From Streptomyces sp. NRRL S-350 (GTDB taxonomy: Bacteria; Actinomycetota; Actinomycetes; Streptomycetales; Streptomycetaceae): DNA of 64,000 nt. The notes beneath the pieces are model-generated. The model worked only from the letters and a program-made list of their open reading frames with translations, did not search any database and was not told the origin of the DNA. Location: assembly GCF_000719705.1 (NCBI RefSeq), contig NZ_JOHO01000015.1, positions 66,993 to 130,992 of the forward strand, written 5' to 3'. How positions within the stretch are numbered: position 1 is the first letter of the stretch; each line of letters opens with the position of its first letter. Positions 53,901-63,200 of the stretch are shown one piece after another. A program made the position numbers and the translations under genes.

Positions 53901-55737
53901 GGCGCTGCTGCTCCGCGCGCTGCTCGAACTCGCCGCCGAGGCAGGACTGTTGCGGCACCCGGCAAGCGCCCGGGCAGCCGCGCAACTGTACTGGGCGCAC
54001 GGCACCGACGAGCGGCAGCGGCTGCTCTGGCGCACCCGGGCCCGCTCGCTCGGGCTCGCCCGCGAGGCCTTCGGCGGTGCCGCCCCCGCGGCGGCACTCG
54101 ACGGACTCGCCCGCGAACTCACCGCGGCCGTCGCCCGGTTCGTCCCCGACGCCGGCCCCGCCGGGCCCTACCTGGTCGCCGAACTCGCCGCCGCCACACC
54201 AGCGTTCGTCCACTCGGCCGGCGCCGCCGCACTGCTCGACAAGTTCCGCGCCGCCCCCGAGTCGGCCGGCCTCACCGAAGCCCTGGCCGCGCTGCCCGAC
54301 GAGCCCGGGCTACTGCCCGCACGCCGCCAGCTCGCCGAAGCCTGGCTGTCGGCGTGCGCCGCCGACGCCGACCCGGCCGACCTCGCCGAGGCCGCCGCCG
54401 TCCTGCTCTGCCCGTCGCTGCCGCGCCGGCCCGCCGAGGGCGCCGTCGGCACCCGGATCACCGGACTGCTCGGCGACCACCCTCGGCTGACCGGCGGCGC
54501 GCTCGACCTACGGTTGGACGAACTGCTCGCCCGGGTCAGCGAGTTCGAGGCCGTCGAGGTGCCCGGCTACCGGGCCTACCAGCGGCTGCGCGGCGAGCTG
54601 CTGGCCGCCGAACACGCCCGGCTGCGACTCGACCAGTACCGGCCCGCCCCGCTCAACGGCTTCGTCCGCAACCGGCTGATCGACCGGGTGTACCTGCCGC
54701 TGATCGGCGACAACCTCGCCAAGCAGCTCGGCACGGCCGACCCCGGCGGGCCCGTCGACCGCAGCGGCCTGCTGCTGCTGGTCTCCCCGCCCGGCTACGG
54801 CAAGACCACCCTGGTCGAGTACCTCGCCGAACGACTCGGCCTGCTGCTGGTCACCGTCAGCGGCCCGGCGCTCGGCCACCGGGTCACCTCGCTGGACCCG
54901 GCCGAAGCGCCCGACGCCACCTCCCGGCGCGAGGTGGAGAAGCTCAACTTCGCCCTGCACGCCGGCGACAACGTGCTGCTCTACGTGGACGACGTCCAGC
55001 ACACCTCGCCCGAGTTCCTGCAGCGCTTCATCCCGCTGTGCGACGCGCAGCGCCGGATCGACGGCGTCTGGGACGGCGAGGCCCGCGAGTGGGACCTGCG
55101 CGGCAAACGCTTCGCCGTCGTGATGGCCGCCAACCCGTACACCGAGTCCGGGCGGCTGTTCCGACTGCCCGACATGCTCGCCAACCGGGCCGACGTGTGG
55201 AACCTCGGTGACGCCGTCGCCGGGCGCGACGACCTCTTCGCGCTCAGCTTCGTCGAGAACGCCCTGCCCGCCAACACCCACCTGGCCCCGCTCGCCACCG
55301 CCGAACACGCCGACCTGGACACCCTGCTCGCCCGCGCGGCCGGCGTCCCCGGCGGCACCCTGGCCGGCGCCTGGCCGGCCGCCGAGGTCGAGCGGATGAC
55401 CGCCGTCCTGGCGGGCCTGCTCCACCTGCGCGGCACCGTCCTGGCCGTCAACCGCGCCTACCTCGACTCCGCCGCCCAGGACGACCGCGCCCGCACCGAA
55501 CCCCCGTTCCTGCTCCAGGGCTCCTACCGCAACATGGCCAAACTCGCCCAGCGCCTCGACCCCGCCCTCACCCGGCCCGAACTCGACGCCCTCCTCACCG
55601 ACCACTACCGCGCCGAAGCCCAACCCCTGGGCGCCGATGCGGAAGCACAGCTCCTGAAGCTGGCGGAGCTGCGCGGCAGCCTGACGCCGACACAGGCGGC
55701 CCGCTGGGAGGAGCTGAAGCGCGCCTGGCGGGGTTAG
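50956..55737 (+). CDS. large AAA-type ATPase of the flotillin cassette (DUF3686-like)
   Basis: 1,593 residues from GTG 50956, chosen for GAGGAA seven bases upstream (ATG 50926 has none). The N-terminal ~400 residues look like the beta-rich domain of proteins usually labelled DNA-repair ATPase (DUF3686), although no DNA-repair role is shown. Residues ~430-870 are helical and Ala/Glu/Arg-rich, probably coiled coil. The AAA core is at ~1270-1560: Walker A SPPGYGKTT (~1277), Walker B LLYVDDVQ (~1342) and a sensor region VVMAANPYTESGRLFRLPD, like MoxR/dynein-type AAA proteins. It begins 65 bases after the flotillin gene. It may work at flotillin microdomains to remodel proteins. Confidence 0.8.
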   Translation: MDALDTRLDAGTYEVLRGRLARSAAELADRAQALNARRVEEFGGGQLRLTGTGRLTTARPCLPQDLTAAGGLLLLGTRPTGAADGAEPSADPADSPGAPGTVGDLGAVGDLGVLGVHRPDLSSAPAEGTLLDDPRLRQDLADLRRYFRDARLERLRPTEGRLLAVFRTGPAAADVRVLRWRLDDGADDARPAYLDGRGERDHTPADGQQLPWTALTRDDQLPVGPGRPPRADLAGELHLGVDGGRLTLTAPDGRELHREPLTDALQTLADAQIAHARLGTLLLVRVRPYQEDTVRHLVVHLPTGTVTRIDALGQACLRLPADQGVAFPGGCHLADGTVRTFDQPVDGLVYERTVHSPNGEDVLYEFRSPADGRALLQPYNSVRQEAAAPLPCQGYALLADGTLIALRPAEDGPTRLHPVQLWQTPFTSERFAAEQLPGTGPLARIGNADLVRGLADCLAVARLAAAGADTPAGHQAVLAACTRTADRHHWLGQNGLGDLAAPLAEIRDTARRVIAEYDAIAQLTAHAAARADETADHVEGLLRTARGETLADAAEWVDRLAGLRRAQGRVEALRDLPRADPHRIDALAAHLAEGLAEAADRAVGQLAEPDAFQPHRRRATELAEACAAIATAAEAEPLGGELTARSEELQTVSELVGTLDLADATTRTAILDRLADVLGLLNRARTALTVRRRELRTREAAAEFAAETALLGQATTAALAAADTPEACDDQLGRLLLRIEQLETRFADADPALGEQLTDRRTEIHDALTARRQHLLEERARRADRIAASADRILDTLHRRLAALDTAAEIDAALAADPTAVKLRDLAGQLTALGDRVRAEELTGRLRAARGRAHRSLRDRAELAGDGPGTLRLGRHLFGVTTQRPELALVPWRGRPAFTLTGTGYRSPVTDPAFAATARYWDRPLPSETPQLYRAEYLAASLLAAAEQGSLTTEADLLDHVRRAAEQRPDEGYQRGVHDHDAALLLRALLELAAEAGLLRHPASARAAAQLYWAHGTDERQRLLWRTRARSLGLAREAFGGAAPAAALDGLARELTAAVARFVPDAGPAGPYLVAELAAATPAFVHSAGAAALLDKFRAAPESAGLTEALAALPDEPGLLPARRQLAEAWLSACAADADPADLAEAAAVLLCPSLPRRPAEGAVGTRITGLLGDHPRLTGGALDLRLDELLARVSEFEAVEVPGYRAYQRLRGELLAAEHARLRLDQYRPAPLNGFVRNRLIDRVYLPLIGDNLAKQLGTADPGGPVDRSGLLLLVSPPGYGKTTLVEYLAERLGLLLVTVSGPALGHRVTSLDPAEAPDATSRREVEKLNFALHAGDNVLLYVDDVQHTSPEFLQRFIPLCDAQRRIDGVWDGEAREWDLRGKRFAVVMAANPYTESGRLFRLPDMLANRADVWNLGDAVAGRDDLFALSFVENALPANTHLAPLATAEHADLDTLLARAAGVPGGTLAGAWPAAEVERMTAVLAGLLHLRGTVLAVNRAYLDSAAQDDRARTEPPFLLQGSYRNMAKLAQRLDPALTRPELDALLTDHYRAEAQPLGADAEAQLLKLAELRGSLTPTQAARWEELKRAWRG

Positions 55738-55758
55738 CCGGGCACGGCCACGCCCGGC
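55737..55758 (+). terminator. small hairpin after the ATPase gene
   Basis: GCCGGGC and GCCCGGC arms around an eight-base loop, overlapping the last base of the stop codon. Short for a terminator. Confidence 0.45.
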
Positions 55759-55766
55759 GCCGGGCA

Positions 55767-55850
55767 TGGACGGTGCGGGGGTGGACCGTGCCGGGGGCGG
55801 ACGGTGCCGAGGGTGGATGGTGCCGGGGCTGGACGGTGCCGGGTGGGGGC
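55767..55850. repeat. degenerate GGACGGTGCCGGGG tandem repeats
   Basis: Five imperfect copies of a 16-19-base unit (GGACGGTGCCGGGGGT and variants) lie after the ATPase gene. Non-coding on present evidence. Confidence 0.6.
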
Positions 55851-55964
55851 GACGTGGCGGGTGCGGCGGGTCCGGCGGCGGTGGCGGACGCCGGCCGGGG
55901 GCGGGTGGGGATCTTCAGGCGGGTCGGTTCCGATCGGTCCCTTGCACTTCCGGGCGCGGCAGTT

Positions 55965-56333
55965 CTATCCGGCCGAGTGCGGCGTCCCGTCCGGCCCGGG
56001 GCCAGCCCCCGGGGAGCCGGGTCCTGGGAAGCCCGAACCTGGTGAACCCGGCCCTGTCGAGCCCGGCCCTGGTGAACCCGGCCCTGTCGAGCCCGGCCCT
56101 GGTGAACCCGGCCCTGTCGAGCCCGGCCCTGGTGAGCCGGGTCCTGCGGGCCGGTGTCCGTCCGGAGCGGCCGGCGCGTCCCAGGCCGGATCGGGCAGTC
56201 CCGGTACGGCTCGCCCCTCCGCCTGCCAGCGCCGGGCCAGCTCGGAGTAGATGGGCGCCTCGGGGTCGGGCATCGTGGGTGGCGCCACCCCGTGCAGGAT
56301 CGTTTCTTCGACCGGCCGTCGCGGGACCGGCAT
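55965..56333 (-). CDS. small protein with Gly/Pro/Ser repeat tail
   Basis: 122 residues. The N-terminal half (PRRPVEETILHGVAPPTM; EAPIYSELARRWQAEGRAVP) looks like a conserved streptomycete hypothetical. The C-terminal half is nearly pure Gly/Pro/Ser/Thr built from a ten-residue unit GPGSTGPGSP. The repeat is not a collagen G-x-y pattern. ATG 56333 has a weak GGGGCG site; M21 (56273) is an alternative start. The repeat DNA looks like a recent 30-bp minisatellite expansion within the gene. Function unknown. Confidence 0.6.
   Translation of the reverse strand: MPVPRRPVEETILHGVAPPTMPDPEAPIYSELARRWQAEGRAVPGLPDPAWDAPAAPDGHRPAGPGSPGPGSTGPGSPGPGSTGPGSPGPGSTGPGSPGSGFPGPGSPGAGPGPDGTPHSAG
56038..56140. 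repeat. 30-bp tandem repeat, three and a half copies
   Basis: Three exact 30-base units (56038-56067, 56068-56097, 56098-56127) and a partial fourth, each encoding ten residues of the small Gly/Pro/Ser protein on the minus strand. Confidence 0.9.
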
Positions 56334-56438
56334 CGCCCCAAATCCGCTCACACCCGCCCAACGCACCCCGCCCGCCACGGGACACGGCCGTGTCAACCGG
56401 GAGGCCCGCACACACCCCCTCGCGGGGCGTCCTCCCCC

Positions 56439-56477
56439 GGTGCGCAAGAAGTCGGCCCGTCCGACTTCCTGCGCACC
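56439..56477 (-). terminator. hairpin after the ferredoxin reductase gene
   Basis: 17-base arms (56439-56455, 56461-56477) with one mismatch and a five-base loop, 54 bases past the stop. Its TGCGCAAGAAGTCGG arm resembles the arm of the hairpin at 31172. Confidence 0.7.
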
Positions 56478-56530
56478 CCCGACGATCAGCACCCGCGGTG
56501 CCCCACGACCGGCACCCCCACGACCGGCGT

Positions 56531-58264
56531 CTACCGCCGTCGGCCCGCCGCCAGCAGCTCGGACACCGTGGCGAGCTTCACCCGGGGCCGCCCCTCGGCC
56601 ACGCCCCGCTCGCGTTCCGCCCGGTCCACCGCCCGCAGCTCCTTCAACCCGACCGCGTCCGGCCGCCGCTGCCGCACCAGCCGTTCGAAGTCCTTGCGGC
56701 CCGCACCCGGCCCCGGTACGGGCAGCGCGCGGGCAGTCGCGTCGTCCAGCAGCGCCTCGACGGTCTCGCGCGCGCAGGCCCGGTTGGCGCCGATCCCGCC
56801 GGACGGCCCGCGCTTGGCCCACCCGACCACGTACGTTCCCGGCAGCGGCTGCCCGGTCGCCGGGTCGACGACCCGCCCGCCCCGGTGTGCGACCGTCCCC
56901 GCCCGCTCGTCGAAGGGGAGGCCGGGTACCGGCACGCCCCGGTGGCCGATGGAGCGGACCACAAGTCCGGCCCGCAGCACGTCCCTCTGGCCGGTGGTCT
57001 CGGCCCGCTCCCCGTCCACGAGCGTGGTCCGCTCGACGGTCACGGCCTCGACCCGCCCGTCCCCGGAGACCTCGACCGGCGCCGACAGGAAGCGCAGCAC
57101 GATCCGCCGCCCCGGCGCGGGTTCGGCGCTGCCGTCGTACGGGACCAGCGGCAGTCCGGCGAGCAACGCGCCCCGCGCGTCCGCCCCCACGAGCGAAGCG
57201 GCCACCGGGAGTGCCCCTGGGTCCGGGTCCGCGTCCGCCCCCGCCCCCGCGGCCGAAGCCGCCGCCTCGATCGCCGCCCGCACCTCCGGATGGTCCTCGA
57301 CCACCACGTCCACGCCCGGCAGTTGCCGCAGCGCCAGGAACTCCGCCCTGGTCCATGCCGCCTGGTCGGGGCCGCGCCGGGCGAGCAGCACGACCTCCCG
57401 CACCCGGCTGCGGCGCAGCGCGGCGAGGGCGTGGTCGGCGATGTCGGTGGTGGCGAGCCGGTCGGGGTCGGTGAGCAGGATGCGGGCGATGTCGACGGCG
57501 ACGTTGCCGTTGCCGACGACGACCACGCGCTCCGCCGAGAGCTCCACGGCGTCGGCCGGGACGGTCGGGTCGGCGTTGTACCAGCCGACGAAGGCGGTGG
57601 CGGGCAGGCTGCCCGGCAGGTCCTCGCCGGGGATGCCGAGGCGGCGGTCGGCGGCCGCGCCGACGGCGTACACCACGGCGTGGTGGTGGGCGGCGAGTTC
57701 CGGGTGGGTGAGGTGGGTGCCGATCTCCACGTTGAGGTGCATCCGCAGCCGGGGGTCGTGGAAGACGCTCGCGAAGCTGTCGGCGATCCGTTTGGTGGAC
57801 TGGTGGTCGGGGGCGACGCCGTGGCGCAGCAGGCCGCCGGTGACCGGCAGCCGGTCGATCATGGTGATCTCGGCGCTGGTGCTGCGCAGCAGTTCCTGCG
57901 CGGTGTACCCGGCGGAGGGCCCGGTGCCGACGACGGCGATCCGCAGGACGCCGTGCTCGCCGGGCAGGCTGCGCGGGAAGCTGGGCCGGCCCCAGGCGTG
58001 GTCGTTGGGGTGGTCGCGGAACCAGTCGCGGTTGAGGTCGCCGAAGACGGTGTCGGGCCCGCGCAGCCGGTCGACGGGGAACACCGCGTCCACCGGGCAG
58101 GCGTCCGCGCAGGCACCGCAGTCGATGCACGCCTGCGGGTCGACGTACAGCATGTCGGTGGTGCCGAACTCCGGTTCGTCCGGGGTCGGGTGGATGCAGT
58201 TGACCGGGCAGACGGACACGCACGAGGCGTCGTTGCAGCAGGTCTGGGTGATCGCGTAGGCCAT
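56531..58264 (-). CDS. ferredoxin-NADP reductase with N-terminal ferredoxin domain, FprB type
   Basis: A 577-residue fusion. Residues 1-60 form a bacterial two-cluster ferredoxin: one Cys set at 9/10, 15, 19 and 23 and a full CxxCxxCxxxCP set at 46, 49, 52 and 56. From residue 108 follows an adrenodoxin-reductase-like flavoenzyme with FAD loop VVGTGPSAGYTAQE and NADPH loop VVVVGNGNVAVDIAR (~246-260). The C-terminal GWAKRGPSGGIGANR is typical. It moves electrons from NADPH to iron-sulfur carriers. The diiron oxygenase gene lies 87 bases upstream in the same direction, so it may supply electrons to that enzyme. M1 is at ATG 58264. Confidence 0.9.
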   Translation of the reverse strand: MAYAITQTCCNDASCVSVCPVNCIHPTPDEPEFGTTDMLYVDPQACIDCGACADACPVDAVFPVDRLRGPDTVFGDLNRDWFRDHPNDHAWGRPSFPRSLPGEHGVLRIAVVGTGPSAGYTAQELLRSTSAEITMIDRLPVTGGLLRHGVAPDHQSTKRIADSFASVFHDPRLRMHLNVEIGTHLTHPELAAHHHAVVYAVGAAADRRLGIPGEDLPGSLPATAFVGWYNADPTVPADAVELSAERVVVVGNGNVAVDIARILLTDPDRLATTDIADHALAALRRSRVREVVLLARRGPDQAAWTRAEFLALRQLPGVDVVVEDHPEVRAAIEAAASAAGAGADADPDPGALPVAASLVGADARGALLAGLPLVPYDGSAEPAPGRRIVLRFLSAPVEVSGDGRVEAVTVERTTLVDGERAETTGQRDVLRAGLVVRSIGHRGVPVPGLPFDERAGTVAHRGGRVVDPATGQPLPGTYVVGWAKRGPSGGIGANRACARETVEALLDDATARALPVPGPGAGRKDFERLVRQRRPDAVGLKELRAVDRAERERGVAEGRPRVKLATVSELLAAGRRR

Positions 58265-58351
58265 GGCCGGAGTGGGTCCTCGCTGTGTCCGGTGTCCGAT
58301 GGGTCGCCAGGGTGGTCGGACCGGGCTCCTCGGAGCCGGTCCGCCCGCCGG

Positions 58352-59263
58352 TCAGAGCATGTGCACGCGGCGGTAGACGGCGGCGGAGCGGCTGGTGAGC
58401 AGCCCGGTCTCGGCGAGGAAGGCCATCAGGTGCCGGGAGCTGGTGCGCATCATCGCCTTGCGGTGCTCGCTGGCCCGCGCCTCGGCGAGCGCCCGTTGCA
58501 CGTCGAGCCCGGCGGCCTTGTACACGCCGGGGTGGACCATGCTGCTGACGATGACGTACGCGCCCACGGCGATGCCGGTGGCCGAGGCGCGGCGGCGGGC
58601 CGGGCCGGCGTGGCGCATCCGTTCGCGGATCGCCTGCCGGGCGAACTTCATGTGCCGTGACTCCTCGACCACGTGGATGCGGGAGGTGCCGCGGACGATC
58701 TCCAGCACGTTCTCGCCGCGCATCCAGTCGCGCTGCATGACGTCGAGGACCTCTTCGGCCACCAGGATGCCGCCGTAGGCGAGTTCGCCTTTGGCGAGGG
58801 CCTTGAAGGCGCGTCCGGCCTGGGCGATCACCTTGTTCGGGCGGTAGGCGGGGACGCCCATCTTCTCGCAGGCCCGGGCGAACATGATCGAGTGGCGGCA
58901 CTCGTCGGCGATCTCGGTGAGGGCGAACCGGAACTCGGCGCCGGCGGGGTCCTTGAGGTACTGGTCGCGCAGCACCATCTGCTGGAGGATCATCTCGAAC
59001 CAGATTCCGGTGTTCATGATCGAGCAGACCTCGTGCCGGGTGAGGGTGACCCGCTGGCGTTCGGTCATCTCGTCCCACAGCCGGGTGCCGTAGAGCGTGC
59101 TCCACTCGGGGTTGAGGCCGTAGTGCTCCTCGGGGAGGGGGGCGTCCCAGTCGATCTCGGTCGAGGGGTCGTAGGACAGGGTGGCGGCCGACTCCAGCAG
59201 CCGCTTCGAGACGTCGTCGTCGGCGGTGGTGTGGCCGTGCTCCGTCTGCCGGATGAGAGCCAT
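58352..59263 (-). CDS. AurF-like diiron oxygenase
   Basis: A 303-residue helical protein with the ligand pattern of the p-aminobenzoate N-oxygenase AurF family. Glu90 in FEMILQQ, ExxH at Glu121-His124 (DECRHSIM), Glu170 or Glu171, and the closing HxxxExxH at His197, Glu201 and His204 (IHVVEESRH) have the spacing of AurF. All likely iron ligands are present. Family members oxidise arylamines or hydroxylate other substrates. The substrate here is unknown, and no biosynthetic cluster is adjacent. ATG 59263 has GGAGG five bases upstream. A palindrome overlaps the probable promoter. Confidence 0.85.
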   Translation of the reverse strand: MALIRQTEHGHTTADDDVSKRLLESAATLSYDPSTEIDWDAPLPEEHYGLNPEWSTLYGTRLWDEMTERQRVTLTRHEVCSIMNTGIWFEMILQQMVLRDQYLKDPAGAEFRFALTEIADECRHSIMFARACEKMGVPAYRPNKVIAQAGRAFKALAKGELAYGGILVAEEVLDVMQRDWMRGENVLEIVRGTSRIHVVEESRHMKFARQAIRERMRHAGPARRRASATGIAVGAYVIVSSMVHPGVYKAAGLDVQRALAEARASEHRKAMMRTSSRHLMAFLAETGLLTSRSAAVYRRVHML

Positions 59264-59305
59264 CGCTGCCTCCAGGTGCCTGCGCCGCGGGTTCCCGCTC
59301 ACCCG

Positions 59306-59330
59306 CTTATTAGACGGACAGTACAATAAG
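59306..59330. promoter_or_regulatory. imperfect 25-bp palindrome, TetR-like operator
   Basis: CTTATTAGAC-GGACA-GTACAATAAG: ten-base arms, eight of ten matching, 43 bases upstream of the oxygenase start in an AT-rich island. TAATAA on the minus strand could be the -10 box. TetR-type operators look like this, though no TetR gene is in the window. Confidence 0.5.
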
Positions 59331-59417
59331 AGGCCGTTGCCGAGAACCCCCTGCGCAACGAACTCCCTACGCCACGAACCCCCTGCGCAACGGTGAACGG
59401 CGGCGCCGGGCGGAGCA

Positions 59418-59464
59418 GAACGCAGGAAGGGCGGGCCTCGACGGGCCCCGCCCTTCCTGCGTTC
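59418..59464 (-). terminator. terminator of the esterase gene
   Basis: Perfect 18-base arms (59418-59435, 59447-59464) with an 11-base loop, 39 bases past the esterase stop codon. Confidence 0.8.
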
Positions 59465-59502
59465 TCTTCCCGCGATCCCGCGCTCCGGCGAGCTTCCGCC
59501 CG

Positions 59503-60561
59503 CTACGCCGCGCCCGGCGCCAGCGCCTTCCGCAGCGCCTCGGCCGCCTCGGCCGTCGCCTCCCGGAAGCGGTGGCCGATGCCGATGTAGTTGGCGTAGC
59601 CGTGGATGAGGTCCGGCTGCCGGCTCAGCCGCACCGCGACCCCGGCCTCCCGCAGCGCCTGCGCGTACGCCTCCCCCTCGTCGCGCAGCGGGTCGAAGCC
59701 CGCGGTGCCGATGTAGGCGGGCGGCAGGCCGGTGAGGTCCTCGGCGAGCAGCGGCGACAGGCGCGGGTCGGTGCGGTCGGCGGGTGCGGGTGCGTACTGG
59801 TCGACGAACCAGTCCATGTCGGCGCTGGTCAGGAAGAACCCGTCGACGAACAGCTCGCGCGAGCGGCGCCGGGTCGAGGCGTCGGCCGCCGGGTAGAGCA
59901 GCAGTTGGAACACCGGCACGGGGCCGCCCCGCCGTACGGCCTCCTGGGTCGCGACGGCGGCCAGGTTGCCGCCCGCGCTGTCCCCGCCGATCGCGATCCG
60001 CTCCGGGTCGGCGCCGAGGTCGGCCGCCTTGGCGTGCGCGTAGTCGAACGCGGCCAGCGCGTCCTCGGCCGCCGCCGGGAACACGTGCTCGGGCGCCAGC
60101 CGGTACTCCACCGACAGCACCCGTACGTGCGCCCGCTGCGCCAGGAACCGGGCGACGTGGTCGTGGCTGGCGCGGCTGCCGACCACCCAGCCCCCGCCGT
60201 GCAGGTACACCAGCAGGCCGGAGCCCTCCGCCAGGCCGTCCGGCGTGTACAGCGTCGCCGCCGTCTCCCCCTGCTCCCGCGGGATCCCGACGGCCCGCGC
60301 CGTCACCGTCCGCAGTGTCGCCCCGCCCACCAGGTGCCGCGCGTACTCCATCGCGGCCCGCGAGGGCTCGACCCCGCCGGGCAACACCAGGGCGGCCTTC
60401 GACAGTTGCTGCAGCCTGAGTATGAGCTGTGCGTCCAGCGCGAGCGTCTGCCCGTCCCGCACCAGCGGCTTGCCGGCGATCGCCCGCCGCAGACCCTCCG
60501 GCAGCGCGAAGGCGCCCCGGACGACGGCGGCCTGGATCCGGACGGGGAGTGGGATCGTCAT
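59503..60561 (-). CDS. alpha/beta hydrolase, hormone-sensitive-lipase family esterase
   Basis: 352 residues. The oxyanion motif HGGGW is at 121-125, the nucleophile elbow GDSAGG at Ser195, acid Asp290 (FDPLRDEG) and His320 (HGY). All triad members of family IV (HSL) carboxylesterases are present, acting on short-chain acyl esters. There is no signal peptide, so it is probably cytoplasmic. ATG 60561 has AGGAGG eight bases upstream. It is separated from the oxygenase gene by a terminator, so it is an independent unit. Confidence 0.92.
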   Translation of the reverse strand: MTIPLPVRIQAAVVRGAFALPEGLRRAIAGKPLVRDGQTLALDAQLILRLQQLSKAALVLPGGVEPSRAAMEYARHLVGGATLRTVTARAVGIPREQGETAATLYTPDGLAEGSGLLVYLHGGGWVVGSRASHDHVARFLAQRAHVRVLSVEYRLAPEHVFPAAAEDALAAFDYAHAKAADLGADPERIAIGGDSAGGNLAAVATQEAVRRGGPVPVFQLLLYPAADASTRRRSRELFVDGFFLTSADMDWFVDQYAPAPADRTDPRLSPLLAEDLTGLPPAYIGTAGFDPLRDEGEAYAQALREAGVAVRLSRQPDLIHGYANYIGIGHRFREATAEAAEALRKALAPGAA

Positions 60562-60838
60562 CTCTTCTGCCTCCTGGGGGCGGTTCCACGGCAACCGGGA
60601 GCCCATGATGGGGCCGTGCCGGCGGACTTGGAAGCCCCGTCGACGCCCCCTCCACGCCCCCTGCACCCACCCCCGAGCCCGCCGGCCCCCGACCCACCGG
60701 CCCCGCGCCAAGCCCCGCGCCCCGGGTTGCCCGCCACCACCCGGGCCGTCGACGACCGGCCCCGCCGTCCTCACCCCGGTCGGCCGGCGGCCCTGACCCC
60801 CGGTCGGGAGCCTGCGCGCCCTGCCCGGGCGTGCGGGC

Positions 60839-61509
60839 TCACGCTCCCTGGAGGCCCGGCACGACCAGCCCGGACTCGTACGCGATCACGACCGCGTGGG
60901 TGCGGTTCTGCGCGCCGAGCTTGGTCAGCACGTTCCCGACGTGGGTCTTCACCGTCTCCAGGCTCACCGCGAGCGACTGCGCGATCTCCGGGTTGGACAG
61001 CCCGGTCGCCATCAGCCGCAGCACCCCCTCCTCCCGCCCGGTCAGCGCCGCGCGGGGCAGCGCCTCGGCGGAGTCGAGCGGGCGGGCGGCGACCATCCGG
61101 CGCAGGGCGGCGGGGAAGAGGACGGCCTCGCCGGCCGCCGCAACCCGTACGGCTTCGGCGATCTGCGGGACGGGCCGGCGCTTGAGCACGAAGCCGCTGG
61201 CTCCGGCGCTGAGGGCGGCGGTGACGTACTCGTCGTTCTCGAAGGTGGTGATCACGACGACCTTCGGCGGGTCGGTGTGCTCGGCCAGCAGGTGGCGGGT
61301 CGCCTCGATCCCGTTGCGGCGCGGCATCCGTACGTCCATCAGCACCACGTCCGGTCGCAGCAGCCGGACCTGTTCGACGACCGCGACGCCGTCGGCGGCC
61401 TGCCCGACCACGGTGATGCCCGGCTGGGCGCCGAGCAGGGTGCCGAGGCCACTGCGCGTCAGGGGGTCGTCGTCCGCGATCAGGACGGTGACGGGGGTTC
61501 CGGTGCTGG

Positions 61510-61513
<4 letters not shown>
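60839..61513 (-). CDS. NarL/LuxR-type response regulator
   Basis: 224 residues from GTG 61513, which overlaps the kinase TGA (GTGA), so translation is coupled. The receiver has Asp14-15 and phospho-acceptor Asp60 (VLMDVRMPR); the LuxR helix-turn-helix has EEGVLRLMATGLSNPEIAQS near 160-180. Targets are unknown. Confidence 0.93.
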
Positions 61514-62808
<1,295 letters not shown>

Positions 62809-62890
62809 GGCCGCCAGTATTGTTGGGCGCTCCGGAGCCGACCTCCCCCGATCGAGGGAGGCACGCGGCGGGGGCGGTTCCTGAAAAAGA

Positions 62891-62924
62891 AGCGGCCGGT
62901 CGATCCGAAGATCGACCGGCCGCT
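62891..62924 (-). terminator. intrinsic terminator of tRNA-Leu
   Basis: Perfect 15-base arms with a TTCG tetraloop when read on the minus strand, followed by TCTTTTTC. It begins six bases after the tRNA. A U-tract is rare in this window, so this is a classic intrinsic terminator. Confidence 0.9.
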
Positions 62925-62929
62925 CTCTG

Positions 62930-63013
62930 TGCGCGAGGGGGGAGTTGAACCCCCACGCCCTTTCGGGCACTGGAACCTGAATCCAGCGCGTCTGCCTATT
63001 CCGCCACCCGCGC
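62930..63013 (-). tRNA. tRNA-Leu (CAG anticodon)
   Basis: 84 nucleotides fold as a class-II tRNA. The acceptor stem is GCGCGGG/CTCGCGC with one G-U pair, the anticodon stem CTGGA/TCCAG has loop TTCAGGT (anticodon CAG), a long variable arm (TGCCCGAAAGGGCG) identifies Leu, and the T-arm is GGGGGTTCAACTCCCCC. Discriminator A follows; CCA is not encoded. It reads the CTG codon common in this genome. Confidence 0.97.
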
Positions 63014-63152
63014 ATCTGGGTGATGGGTCAAGCATAGACCATCCGGAGGGGTGCCTTTGACCACCTCCGGACGACGCCCGTGCACGTCGCCGGGGAGTCC
63101 GTCGGGTTGCCGCGAACGACTGGCTGCCGAGACAGCCGATGGAACAGCGTCG

Positions 63153-63181
63153 GGGGCAGGGCATCGACGGATGCCTGCCCC
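63153..63181 (-). terminator. hairpin after the DUF397 gene
   Basis: GGGGCAGGGCAT pairs with ATGCCTGCCCC with one bulged G, 20 bases past the DUF397 stop. Confidence 0.6.
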
Positions 63182-63200
63182 GGTGTCACTTGGGTCGGTG

